Of a DNA stretch of 64,000 nucleotides, positions 26,459-39,400 are shown in pieces. Positions within the stretch are counted from its first letter, which is position 1. Every line of letters begins with the position of its first letter. The notes below the pieces were generated by a model. It was not told the origin of the DNA. It made no database searches and saw only the letters and a list, made by a program, of their open reading frames with translations. Source of the DNA: Sesamum alatum (lineage: Eukaryota > Streptophyta > Magnoliopsida > Lamiales > Pedaliaceae); contig JACGWO010000012.1 in assembly GCA_034509735.1 (NCBI GenBank), positions 26,999,188 to 27,063,187 of the forward strand, read 5' to 3'. Both the position numbers and the translations under genes were made by a program.

Positions 26459-27839
26459 ATGGCAGCCCACAATGTAACCCCGGTGCAGCACCCCTTCCAG
26501 AATCTCACGCAATCCCTCAAATCAAGGACCTTTAAACCTCAAACAATAAAATGCATACCTGCCGTCAGAACATCCACCATTATCATCAGCTCAAAGTTGC
26601 GCGTCGCCGTAATCGGTGGAGGACCAGCAGGGTCCTCCGCCGCGGAAGCTCTGGCCTCCGGCGGCATTGAGACATACCTCTTCGAACGCAGCCCTGAAGC
26701 AGCCAAGCCCTGCGGGGGCGCCATCCCATTGTGTATGCTCGAAGAATTCTCGATTCCCTCTCACCTTATTGACCGCAAAGTCACCCAAATGAAGATCATC
26801 TCCCCCTCGAATCTCACAGTCGATTTTGGGAAGACCCTCAAGCCCCATGAGTTCATCTCCATGCTCCGCCGTGAAGTACTCGACAATTTCCTCCGCCTTC
26901 GGGCCAAGGATCGCGGCGCCACCCTCATCAAAGCCCTTGTGACAAATATAGAACTCCCCATTTCAGAAAGATCCCCCTACATAATCCACTACATTTCCAA
27001 CAATACCCACAGTTCCCTCGCCGTGGACGTCATAGTCGGTGCGGACGGCGCCAACAGCAAGGTGGCGAAGTCAATAAAAGCCGGACACTACACTTGCGCC
27101 ATTGCATTTCAAGAAAGAATCAAACTGCCAGAAGACAAAATGAAATACTACGAAAATCTAGCGGAGATGTACGTTGGAGACGACGTCTCCCCTGATTTCT
27201 ACGCGTGGGTTTTCCCCAAATGCGACCACGTGGCAGTTGGAACCGGCAGTGTGTGCTCAAAACAAAACATCAAACAGTTTCAAGGCGCAATCAGAAACCG
27301 AGTCAAGCCCAAAATCCACGGCGGACAGATCATCAAAGTTGAAGCCCACCCAATCCCAGAGCACCCCCGACCCACCAGGGTCCGTGGACGGGTGGCTTTA
27401 GTCGGAGACGCCGCCGGCTACGTCACGAAATGCTCCGGCGAAGGCATATACTTCGCCGCAAAAAAGCGGCAGAATGTGCGGAGAAGCAATCGTTCGGGCG
27501 TCAGAGAACGGGGAGAAGACAATCGGCGAAGCGGATTTGAGAAGAGAGTATCTGAGGAAGTGGGATGACGAGTACTTCTGCACGTTCAAATTCTTGGACA
27601 TCCTGCAGAGGGTGTTCTATGGGAGCAACGGCGGAAGGGAGGCGCTGGTGGAGCTGTGCGGGAAAGAGTACGTCCAGAGGATGACGTTCGAGAGCTATCT
27701 GTACAAGAAGCTGGCGAAGGGGAATCCATTGGAGGATGTGAGAATGGCGATGGACACCATGGGAAGCTTGATCAGGTGTAACATTGTGGGGAGGGAGATG
27801 AACTCCTTTGATAAAAATATGATTTTTAAGAGATTGTAG
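26459..27839 (+). pseudogene. CHLP: Geranylgeranyl reductase-like gene with one-base frameshift
   Basis: CHLP is the plastid FAD enzyme that uses NADPH to reduce geranylgeranyl groups to phytyl for chlorophyll and tocopherol. The first frame, 26459-27568, gives a 46-residue leader suited to plastid import, the Rossmann GGGPAG at 53-58, PCGGAIP at 84-90, QERIKLP, the AEMYVGDDVSPDFY block, EAHPIPEHPRP and GDAAGYVTKCSGEGIYFAAK from 316. Right after this the frame breaks: six A at 27,460-27,465 where five restore the family reading (AKSGRMCGEAIV). The rest continues in the other frame to TGA at 27,839, including CGKEYVQRMTFESYLYKKLA. Two frames together have near-normal length. No intron is present, and the sequence is clearly diverged from typical CHLP and GC-richer than its surroundings. 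It may be a retrocopy, a recent pseudogene, or an intact paralogue with a homopolymer sequencing error. Confidence 0.85.
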
Positions 27840-28324
27840 CATGGTATCAACTATCAAATGCATTTTATGAATTCAATCAATAATTGATTTATTATGTGAT
27901 CTTTTATCATTTGAATGACTTGAATTTGATTTTTTTCCATTATTTTTTAATCCTTACTTTAAGAATGAGGTTATTTTTTTTGTTGCAAAAAATAGTGTCA
28001 TTTGTGTTTAAAATTATATTTGAAAACGATTTTATATATAAGTTGTGAATATAACAAATTATCATAATGAATATAATATAGAAAACAAATTATATGCAAC
28101 TCAATAAATTAAAAGGTGTTTAATTGATGGATAGTCGCGATACTTGTCGTTATTATAAAGTCATAATTGCAATTAACTTTTCAAAACATGAATTTTCAAT
28201 GTGAAAGAGATTTCATCGTGCCAAGTGAAGAAAAATAACAAAACTTAAAGTAGTTGTAAAGAATTTGACTGTTATAAAAATTAACTTAGTTATTAAAAAC
28301 TCATAATCATAGTAACAAAATTAA
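27840..28324. other. Intergenic, 3' flank of CHLP-like gene
   Basis: AT-rich, with AATCAATAAT-type sequence about 40 bases after the stop that could support polyadenylation. No gene seen. Confidence 0.4.
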
Positions 28325-28749
28325 GGGTGAATTACAATGATCTTCTCTGAAATTTGGCATAATTACTGATATTTTCTCGTTGTCTCAAATATTACAAATA
28401 CCTCGTAAGATTTGTAATTCTTAACCAATGGCCTGAAATGGTTCATTTTGCCCTTGATTTTTTTAATAAAAAATTATAAAAAAATCAATCGAAACAATTA
28501 CATTATTGTCCCTCTTTGTAAAAACATAAGAAATTCCCCCTGTGCATTTTTGTCTAAAGAACTTTAGAAATTTTTAAAAACTAATTTAATTTGTATAAGG
28601 GCATTTTGGTCAGTTCACACATAAAAATGGATGAAAATTAGTTATTTATTATACGGTTACAAACCTCATGGGAAAATTTATAATTTTTTAAATAACGAGA
28701 GGTATTCATAAATATGCCAAATTTCAGGAAAGGTCATTGTAATTCATCA
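28325..28749. mobile_element. MULE-like MITE family A, copy 2
   Basis: The 425-bp element starts GGGTGAATTACAATGA and ends with the inverse GTAATTCATCA. Exact 9-bp direct repeats CAAAATTAA lie at 28,316-28,324 and 28,750-28,758. The interior has TTTGGCATAATTAC and GGGCATTTTGGTCAG, the family's diagnostic blocks. This is one of the two cleanest copies for defining family ends. Confidence 0.88.
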
Positions 28750-28758
28750 CAAAATTAA

Positions 28759-30824
28759 TGATAAATGGCTCACATAAATATATGAAATATAACGGCTATA
28801 TACTTATTAAGTATCATATGATCATAATTAAATCATTATAATAATGAGTCATAAATTTCAATTAAATATCAAATTAAATAGGCACATTAAATTAATTACA
28901 CAACAAGGGCATCTAAAAAAAATATGACCTTATTAATCCGCTCTAGTTAAAATAAAATGTAAAAAACTACGGTAGTACATCATAATTTCTTTTTTCCTAA
29001 ATCTCAATATCCACGTATTAAATTAAGGTATCTTTTCCAATTTAAAAAATATTTTCTCTATCAAGTCCGCACTCTTAATCCCACTATAATTAATTTTGAC
29101 TTAATTATCAATTATGTTATTGAATATTTTATAAATTATCGTGTATTGGTCGAAAGGGGTGTTTGCAAAAATTTGCATTGTTTTTTTTAGAATAAGTTGG
29201 TACAAAAGGTTGCAAGTAAATGATCATAAAAGTTGTGAGTGTTTAAAAATAAAAATTAAGTATGAAAAATAATTAAAACAACCAATCTTATTATTTATAA
29301 TTTTATAAATAAATTACAGAACTTGGCAGTTAACTAATTATAATTTTTGTCTTAAATTAATTTAAATAGAACAATTAAAAAGAAAAAAATTATAAAATAA
29401 AATACTCTTTTTTTTTTCTAAAAATAAGTTGGGGAAATCACACATTTGATCCCACATGATAGAAGATTTTGCACTATTGAACCCATAATTTAAGAATTTA
29501 GCAAATTTAATACGATAGACTAAAAAATTGTAGCATTAAGGACAAAAAATGCTACAATTCCTATGAGACCAAATGTCTCATAATTTCTAATTATATAGGA
29601 TAAAAAATGCTATAATTGTTTATCATATATAACCAAATATGTCACAATTTTTAATTATATGAGACCAAAAATACTATATATATTTTTTTATTAATGTGTG
29701 ACTAAGTGTATGTTTAGTTGGGGGAAAAAGTGGAAGTATAAGAGAAGTGTAAGTAAAAGAGGATGTATAAGAAAAAGTTTAGTGTTTGGTATAGGGAAAG
29801 AGATGGAGTAGAAGTAGAACTGGATGATATGAAAGCTCTTTGAAGTCCAATTTTATTTCCGTTCGAAATTGGGATGAAAAGTGGAAATATAAGGCCAAAA
29901 AGACAAAAAAAGAAAAAATATGTATTTTATTTTTATATACTATATTACCCATAATTGATGGCGTTGGTAGTAATTTTTTATTTTTATTTAAATTGAATAG
30001 TTCAAAATACATGAACAATATCCGTTTTGATAAATATTTTTAATAATAAAAAATATTATCATTCTTGTTTGATAAATATTTTTATTAATAAGTAACTTGT
30101 TTATTTTTTAATACAAAATGAAGAGAAATGATTAAACAATAAAATTACAAAAATTAGTATCTTTTTTTTCAATTTATTTTTCTTGTAACAAATAAGGGGA
30201 AATATTTGAGATTTACTCCCTATCCAATCATGCCAAACAACTTGAAGGAAAAATATTATTCTTTTCCCCTCTTCCCCACTCTCACCCTCTCAATTCATTT
30301 TTCCTCTCATTTGAACCAAATGAACCCTGAATGTGTTAAAATCATAAATAATAAAATTAAAAATGCAACAACCTCTATCGTGTGACGTCCAAAATATAAT
30401 TTTTACAAATAATTTGATAAGGGATTATTTTCAATATTTAGGAGCTTGTCTATTGAAGTGAACTAGTGTGGATGGAGTTATTATATATGTATACTAGTCG
30501 GTTTGGCACGCCGTCTTTATGTACATATAATAAATAATATTTCATGTTTTAAAATATATCATAACACACTTTAAAAAAACAGAAAAAAGAAGAGATTAAG
30601 AAATAAAAAAAGAAAAAAAAACTAATTTAAATATATTATTGGCATAAAAAGAAATTTAATATCACGACGTAAAAAATTATCTTTTGTGAGTGAAAATGGT
30701 GTTTCCTTTATACACGAGTATAGATTTATATCCAAATTGCACACCAAACTCTGGAGTAGACAAAACCGGTGAAACAGAAAAAGGTCAGAATCCCAAACGC
30801 GCAAGGCCTTGTACTTACTTGCGT
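28759..30824. other. Intergenic with a possible MITE
   Basis: AT-rich. A probable inverted-repeat element spans about 29,703-30,334: its left end TATGTTTAGTTGGGG is echoed by CCAAATGAACCCTGA at the right, and TTTCCCC/GGGGAAA-like stretches flank the inside. Between 29,440 and 29,700 there are repeated ATTGAACC and GACCAAATGT motifs. No gene seen. Confidence 0.4.
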
Positions 30825-30834
30825 CTATATATAT
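30825..30834 (+). promoter_or_regulatory. TATA box of the Trp-rich protein gene
   Basis: CTATATATAT sits 54-63 bases before the ATG at 30,888, which would place the transcript start near 30,857-30,865 and give a short pyrimidine-rich leader (TCTTCTCTCTCTTGAG). It is the only TATA-like element close to this start. Confidence 0.6.
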
Positions 30835-30887
30835 CGCTCGCCGTAAGCTTCTGAATCTTCGTCTCTTCTGTTCTTCTCTCTCTTGAG

Positions 30888-33800
30888 ATGGGGAATTGGA
30901 ACCGAAGATATATGCCTCGAAAGAAGTTCAGACACTACGAATATGAAGATCCCCCTTTGTCTCCGCCCACGCGCTCGTATTCTACTGGTATGTGTTCGTT
31001 TTTCTTGACTTCCTTCTCAATTATATATGTTTTTTTTTATATTATTTTATTTTTTGAAGTTGATTTTATCTGAATCATTGTAACTTGTTATTGAATGATT
31101 GTGTTTGTGTTCACGTATTTCATTCATAAAACTGGATGCAAGATGGGGTGGAAATGCAAACTAGAACTGAAAGAGAATGCAGCTTTTCTTTAATTTTTGT
31201 GTGTATGAGTGAGTGTTTTTATATATTTGCGAGGATTGTCTTGTTGTGGAAAAGCAAGGGTTTGAGTGAAGGGTGTTTTTGATTGAGAGAATCAGAGTTT
31301 TAGTGTTTCTTCATTCCGATCCTTTTTGCCCAGTTACCCTCGAGATTTTTCTTGAATCATGCTTCTCTCTTTTTGTTTTTTCTGGAAATGTAAGCAAGAA
31401 TTAATGAAAATGCTAATTACTGATGAGTTATTTCGGTAACTGGAGTCCCCTAGTAGATTTTTTTTGTTATCCTCTTCTTCTGGAAGTTAGTGAGGCGTTA
31501 GTCAGTGAGTGATGCTGTGTTTTCTTGGAGGAAGAATTAAAGGGGAATAAAAAAAGAAAATGATTTTTGAAAGCCACTGGGCCAGCTATGACATATTTCT
31601 CCTGAAATGCTGTGCTAATTGCGGAAATTGCTTGGACTTGTTGATTTTGGAGCAATCTTCGTAGCTCTAACTAGAATAGCTTGTTTTGATATGTCAAAAT
31701 TTTAAACCTCTTGGAGCAATGTACTTCCTAGCTAGATTAGCTTGTTTTCATATGTCAATTTTTTTTACTGAAAAACATGTGCTAAGAAACCTGGAAATTT
31801 TAGTTTCTTATTTATTAACTTATGCTTCTCTGTTTATCAATTTGTTAGCCTGAAAGATCTAAGTTGATGGTCTAAAGTTCATTGTTAATGCAGTAAGGTG
31901 TTCACATGTGGTTTGACTGAGCTTCAGTTAACAAAATTTTTTGGGTTTTAGTTTCTTTTAGATAATCATGTATAGAAGTGCTCTATGTGATCTATATGTA
32001 TCAGTGAATTGATTGTCTGTGCAGTTCTCACATTATTTTCCATGTTCATAAGCAAAGATGATATAATATCTGGACTTTTCATGTCCACGATTAATTAGAA
32101 TTTGGTGAAAAAGCTTTGGCTATGTGAAACTTGAGAAGTTCGGAGATTAGTTCCGACATGTCAAAATTCTAACAAGCTTATTGAACTAAAAAAGAGATTG
32201 AAATTTGTACTTTAGTCTAAAATAAGTGTGTTTTCTCACTGCAGTTTCCATTATTTTAAAGTGTTAAATCATTCAGAAAACCAATTGAAAACTATGAAGG
32301 TTGAGGCTTGGTTGTAGAAATAGGTGGAACTGATTTCACATTTGTGTTGCTCTGGCTTCATTATTTTATACCCCTGTTAAGTTGAACCTCTTTCCTTCAT
32401 GTTTTTTCCCCTTGCAACTCATAATGCAAAGAGACACTTTGTCTTTTATCGCCTACTTTAGCATTCTTGAAAGTGTGGTTTAGAAACTCACATCTTCTGA
32501 TTCTTAGTTTCCATTTTGGTGAAAATCATGCATATTTTGTGGCTGCTATCACCTGAATAACATTTCCACATCTGATATTAGTAGTTAGCTAGATCAAATT
32601 GTGAAGTCCCCTTTTTCTTTTTTCCCCTCTTTCGATGAAACTTGAAAGAGCTCACATCCACATAGTTCTTTACATATGTTTTACAACATTAATTATGAAT
32701 GACCCCTTCATGATTTTTCTTATTGATCATGAAGCTGCTGATATTATATCTGGTCATGAGATATCTTTTTTGGCTTAATTAGATGCTTGGCTTAAAAAAA
32801 AATATGCACTTTACAACCTTTCTATTGTATACTTGTTGGTTTAGTGTGTACTTAAGTATTATGTCTGTATGTATATTCATATCATTAAATTCTGATGAGA
32901 AATAATTCTTCGATTTTTCTGGGTTTTTATTCACATATTATGAGAGATAATATTTGTAAGATATAGGATGAAAGCATCACTTTTGAGTGAGAATATCCAG
33001 TTACTTCATACAAAGTAAATTGTTAGGAAGTAGCTTGGTATATGCTGGATTTGGATAAAATTGGTTTTATGTTCTTTCCTTTGTATTCCTACCGCATGGT
33101 GTAATATAATTGAAATCTATCATTTTCTCCTTGTTGTAAATGAAGTTTGAATACTTTTAGAAATTAGAATATTGTCTTTGGTTTTCATTTTATGGCTTAA
33201 AATTCTGATATCTTTTTTCTATATTTGTTCTGAAGGAGTTAACAATAACGGGGTGCCATCTTGGGAAATAGATTATTGCCATTCAGTACGAGTTCCTTGG
33301 CATAAGGTTTTGGCATCAAAAAAGTATATTTACTGTTATCCAAGTGTGCTAAATTGGGATGCTTCCGCTGGTAAAGAAGCGTTACAGAATGCAAAAGAAC
33401 AATACTGGGCCATGATCAATGGCCTTCCTTGCGACAACCCTTTACCTGACCCAGATGTATACATTGATGAGATTGATTGGAACCCCTATATGGATCCTGA
33501 TCTTATGGCTGATCTTGATCTCCAAGTATTTGATCCTGATAATGCACAAGAGATTGACAAGTTGGAAACTATAAATGTAGAGGCTCCATGTGCAAAAGTA
33601 GAAAATGATGAGAATCCATCTATTTGTGATAATCCGTGGGAAAGGAATCATGTGCAAGGTACTGGAAGTTTAAAAGATATAGTGCAGGGATGGGGTAGGT
33701 GGGATGATCCCGTAAATTTGAAAAATGACAACCCTTGGGAGCAAAGCTGTAGCAAACTTGTTGATGCCTCGAAAGACAATGGTTGGAGAAGTGGGAATGA

Positions 33801-34269
33801 CTCTTGGGGTTGGTACCAGGGGATTGATAATACTAGGTCAGCTGCAGTTGTTGATTATGGATGTGGTAATTCTTGCAACTATATCAGGCAAACTGGGGTG
33901 GCTGTAAGACAAAAAGGGCCAGGACATAAAGAAAATAATTCTTGGAGTAGGAGTCATGGGAATATCAATGTTGAAGGATCAAGGAACTTAGGTAATTATG
34001 GATATTCGCATGGAAATAATTATCCTATGGGTTCAAAAGAGAGAAGTTGGGGGAACAACAGGGATGAATCTTGGGTTCGGAAAGACAACTGGAATGGATC
34101 TTGTGGTTGGAGGGATTCCGGCTACCAAGATAATGAGCCAGAGTATTGGGATTCACAAAGATTTAAGCCGGGTGGGAGGTCCTTTCGCGGTGGTGGCCGG
34201 AAGAGGGAAGGTTCTCTGCAGCACACATCAAAATACAAGAGTTCCAGGCATCAAGGTGATACCTATTGA
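30888..34269 (+). CDS. Trp-rich plant protein of unknown function
   Basis: Two exons are inferred: 30888-30987 (ends ACTG|GTATGT, phase 1) and 33236-34269 (after TTCTGAAG), giving 377 residues. The 2.25-kb intron holds no recognised gene. Residues 38-130 form a conserved-looking block (PSWE, VPWHKVL, YWAMINGLPCD, LPDPDVYIDEIDWNP) that I recall from uncharacterised plant proteins starting MGNWNRR. From residue 167 to 338 there are 13 Trp in a Gly/Asn/Ser/Asp-rich, otherwise low-complexity tail, several as DNPWE, WGRWDDP, SWGWY and RSWGNN. An RSFRGGGRKR segment at 348-357 is RGG-like. There is no signal peptide or membrane segment. The Trp-in-disorder layout recalls Argonaute-binding WG/GW proteins, and the RGG tail suggests RNA contact; both are inference. 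Downstream there may be a 3' UTR intron (donor near 34,437). Confidence 0.85.
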
Positions 34270-36419
34270 GGTAGTCACCAGCAGTAAAAGGATAAAAGGA
34301 ATAGATTTTGTTAGACACCTTGTGTTGTTTTTGAGGTCTTATGGAGGCTGAAAGCATGCATCATGCATTCACAAACTTAGTATTCAACTTGTATGAGGAG
34401 TGATTTTGGTAAAGACTTTAGGACGACGGGAATGAAGGTAAGACTAATTTAATATTATTAACTTTGCCTTCTAATTTGTTTGGCTATTCTACTATTGTGA
34501 TTATGGCTGTTAGTAGCAAATGTGAATTTACTTCCGTTTTTCCTGATCTTGCAAATGGAATATGCATGAGAATCTTCATTCCTTTTCATGGTACTCAAGG
34601 TTATAAAATTTTCTCTTAAACCTTCAATCTGGCAACCTAAAGTTTGCATTTTCATTTAGACATTTGAGCTTATACATGACATGAGTAACTCAAGGCTAAT
34701 AGTCTATTTAAATGCTTAGCATAATTTTCTCTTTCTTTTCTGGGTACACCATAAGGTTATCGAACACATTTATAAAGAAGTAAGGAGACATCTTTGTATA
34801 TTAGAATACCTCAGGGCTGTTTGTGTAGTTTTAGACAATTCATCTAAACATTAACATTTTCTAACAAACATTAGCTCTAGGGAACTGGGCCAACTGTCGT
34901 ATCATAAGAGAGGTGCTTGTATGTTGAACAAATATCCACATGATGGGAGGTTGCTGTAGTTAACTCAATCATATAACTTTCTTGGATTTCATCCATCTTT
35001 TCCTCAACATGCAAGTCTGTGATAGGTAAATGCTTTAGGATCATGACATTGTTGTATCTGTTTTCTGTGTCAGGGCCTTGGCTAATTACGGAGAATCGGA
35101 CAATCAAGTGTGACCATAATCCCGAAAAAAGTTGTGTAACTATCGATGTGCTAGTGAAGTAGCTGGAACTTGATTGGCGTTTTTTGAAAAGATACTTAAT
35201 GCTCCTGGTAATTGCACTGATTGTATGATTTGGAGACTTTCGTTTTGGGGAATGACGACGACAAGCAGCTCCTTAAATGCCTCAGCCAGTTGCTGTAGAA
35301 TAGACCACTTAGATGCCACTTTTGTCCACAACTTTTATGTTGACATCAGGGTAAAAAGACAAGATGAATGTCTTTGTAGAAAGGTACAGAAGGGGAAGAG
35401 GCAGAGGTTTTGTTCTCAGGACATATATTTTCTTGTATAGGATGAAGTTCTCTTTAATTTATTTTCTCTTCTTAGACTATGAAGGGAGCAGGTCTCTCCG
35501 GTAAAATGTGAAGGGTGTTGTGCAGTATTATTTCCCATTGGCAAACTGGATTGGTTTCTGCAGATAATAACTAAAAAGAAAGTTTCCTCTTTATGAAATT
35601 TATTCACCTATTGATTCTTCAGAAAATCATAATGAAAAACTATTTAACCCAAATATGACATTGAAAGAATCTACTCTATGTTTGAAAAGTCCAACTGTTC
35701 TGAAATTTTGAGCAAAACTTGTTGAGACATTGCTCCACAATATCATCGTATGAACAATAAATTAACCCAGAAGTTAGACCCATAAAAAGCTACATGAAAA
35801 GCTAAAACCTTCCCACTCCAACTGGTTTTACACATGTAAATAGAAATTCCCCAAAAAAATCTGAGCTAAATTAACACGACTTTCATGTTCTACAGAAGCA
35901 TAAAACCTATGTTTCATGAGGAAGCATTTTGAATGCTGCTTAACAGAAGTTTGGCTGTCAAGAAATATCTAAGCCGAAACAAATTTCTGTCAAGGGAAGT
36001 AATATCCACAGCCCATATAAGCTAGTAAAAGAGCAGCAGAAATTTGATGCATTTAAGATGCAAATTTGCACTATACAACAAAATGAACTCCGGTCATAAA
36101 TCCCCGATTCCTATACATCATTTAATGTCAACATCTCAAGAGCATGAAGTTGTGGAGCTGAAAAAACACCTTCCCCCCCCCCCCCCCCCAACCAGCCCAC
36201 ACCCCTTCCTCCCTTCTCTCTCTCGACTACGTTATAGTGTACAACCTCCGCTTGGGTAAATGATCGGGAATAGCCATTGATCGAACATAGGTAAAACCCC
36301 AATAGTTTGCTTGCTCAAATCTTCCCTACTCCTACTCATCACAATGAGGATAATTCCGGATTCTCCTCTCGTTCCATTGTATACTACAGAAAGAAAAAAG
36401 CAGCAATCATGTTGGAGAA
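34270..36419. other. Convergent intergenic region
   Basis: Lies between the Trp-rich gene (+) and the glycosyltransferase gene (-), so it should contain both 3' UTRs. AATGAAG|GTAAGAC at about 34,437 and TTCTGTGTCAG near 35,073 could bound a 3' UTR intron. A run of 17 C at 36,173-36,189 is present. No further gene was recognised. Confidence 0.4.
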
Positions 36420-39400
36420 TCACGCTTCAATCTTAAGGTCACCATCCATCATGACTGGTGGAGATAATGGTGGGATGGCTACTTCTTGAAATAAGCTGGA
36501 TGTCGTTTCCAGAACTTTTCTTGCCGTTGCCTGAGACTCTGTGTTTTTGCCAATCTTTCTTGAGTGAAAGGAAACGGACTCAGCAGCTCTAGAGGAATTA
36601 CTGCTCTCGATGGATGCTAAGAATTTGTCCTTTGATAGAGATCCTTGGGCAGAAGCAATGATAGATCCAAATACACCAGACTCCCTCAAGCCTTGGATAA
36701 TTGTCTGAAATATGAGCAAGAGAAAACAACTAAATTAGTTCACCAAACGAATAGCCTTGTCCAGCAGACTTCTTGTCCACCAACTGGTAAGAAAGCTCAC
36801 CATGGGAGCATAGATGCGCGTTAGAATTCCCTTCCTCAACAACTTTAAATTGAGAGTTTTATCAGTCCATACGACATGCTCGCGATACCTGTTACAACAA
36901 TGAGATTGAAGGCTGAATAAAACAGTATAACTCCTCGGGAAATTGTGCATGTTTCAGAAAAACTACAAGCTATTAGAACTCGAAATAAATAGGCTTTAGA
37001 AAAATCTGTCTAACTGTATACAACAAAATAACAAAACAAGAACAATATAGATGTTTTAAAAATTTTGACCATTACCAGTTTAGCATCTCCTCTTCTGTTG
37101 CAGTCGAAGCAATTATAAATGCCTGCAAAGAAATGGGAAATAGTTGATCATGAAATCAGACTGAAAACTGTGGACAAATATCTATTCAACTAAAGAATAT
37201 CTAGATCCAAGTTAGTCAAGTGGTAACTCGTAACACGTCACTACAGTAAACACACATTGGCTTACATGGTAGCATTCGTACCATGATAACTGTTTGTCAA
37301 ATCAAATACTATCTGGATTATAGTTGTTCTGTTGGATTTAAGAGGTTTTCTTCAGTATAACTTGAACAGAAGTGCTGCAAGAATAGAATATGCAATAAAG
37401 GAACGTCTTCTATGACGTTCTGAGTTGATTATTTGTGTCAAGCAATCTAATTGTTTTAGGAACTCGTGAATATGCAAGGTGGAGAACATTTAGCGTTGCT
37501 TGCCCTCATCATTCAAATGGAAGCTTGCGGTATAATTATAAACGTTTATAACACTGACAGTTTTAAACTAGTTCTCAGCAAAAGTAATTCTTGGATAAAT
37601 GAAGAAAATTCTAATTAAATGTTTGGAACAGACATCTATATGTTTCTATTAAAAATCACAGCAGTTGCAATGGTTGTCAAGCTATAGAAGCTACCGAATT
37701 TTCTGCGTGACTTTGGACGTAGATTTTCTTTCTAAACTTACACAACTTAAAACTAAACAAGCTTCTTAGCCCTTAAGAGACTAGTGAGAGAGTCCCACTT
37801 AAGTCTTTATATCAAAAACCTTTACGCCACAAATGTAAACATATGTAAACTTGTGAGTTTCTGAGGATAATAGTAAGACCTGTTACTTGCGTTCTTCACT
37901 GTTATTGACCCAAACAGATAAGGTGGCATTGTAACCATACCAGGAAAATAAATGACAATAACATATCATGACAATGCATATTAAGGCACTTACAGCTCTA
38001 TCAAATTCCAGCATAAAGCATCGCTTGACATCATCCTTTGTAGGCTTACAACCACATCGATCCCGTCTAGAAGTCAAGTCAGAGAACTTGGAATATGTAT
38101 AATGTAAGACAGCAGCCTCTTCCAATTTGATCTCACTGTCAATCATTGTACAGAATTATATGTCTAAAGCTAACTGAAAGGATAGCTGCGTGATTTTCCA
38201 TGCCAAAAGAAGCCAGATAACAAGCAGAAAGATGTAATGGGTAATACAGGTCAATTATGCAACAAATAGGGCAACTAATAGTTGGAAAGATACTAATTTA
38301 TGGATTATAGCTGAATAGAAAATATACTTCGGAGTTTTCATATAATTGTGCCATCTGTGTGCACCATTAGGGCGGAGATGATCTTGTATTCGAGCAGCTG
38401 ACTTCCCATTCCCATAGGTCAAGAAGTAGTTTGGATTGCCACGGGTTGATTCCTTATACATGCCGAAGTAAGTGTCTTTTGTTAAATGGTCATAGTTCTT
38501 CTTGAACATTGACACCTATATGACAGATGAAAATAAGAAATCAGCCAGTTCCGAATAAAATTAAAGAACTCGTAAAAAAGGTTCTCCACCAAAATTCTCT
38601 CAACTGTTCAAATTTTTCCTTATCAAACAGAAAAAGAAACACCGACCTCAAAATCAGTAAGGACGAATGAAATAAATACGACTTCGTTGTCCCATAATAA
38701 CAATTAGGTTGTTTCTTGATAAACCCATCAGAAATTCTAGTCCGCAACTAGGTTAACAACTCACAGAGAAACTTAATTCATTAAGTGGACAATGATAAGA
38801 CATTCACATGATTACCTCTGTGAAAGGTTCCTTGATGTCATCTCGTTCAACGCTGCTCTCCTGGAAAGGACATATAATGGTAAGACTTGAGGAAGATCAA
38901 AGTTACCAATCTTGTTCTTTCCTATTTGGGAAAAGGCTTAACCAAAATAGGATGCAGAAACAACGACCAAACTGCTTACATAATTGGGAAAGACAACCAT
39001 GTCTACATTCTCAGGCACATCAAGCAACAATTGCCTCAAAGAATACTCCCTAGCGCCAGCTGGATGCATCAATTCATCAGTATCTAGATGAAGTATCCAG
39101 TCCATGCCAGCATCCTGAAATCATAAGCAGAGATTTATCAAGTCTTCATTGTACAACATGTTTAACTTCTTCTGGACATGTAATGATTCATACCCTTGCC
39201 ATAACTATTGCCATCTCCATGTTTAGGGATTGCTTCACAAAAAGCTCATAATTACAAGGCTTGTAAAAGAAACTTGACAACCACGTTTCATTCCAGATAC
39301 GGCTGAAACAGGAAAAAAGGCTTATAAGAGACTGATAGCCACAGCTAAGGCATGGCATTAAGATTTCTGATGAACCAACTTTAAAGAGCTGATTGCAGTA

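Noticed and set aside
26539..26961. Minus-strand frames opposite the CHLP-like gene
   Set aside because: They are antisense shadows of a GC-richer coding sequence; the plus-strand frame has all the family motifs.
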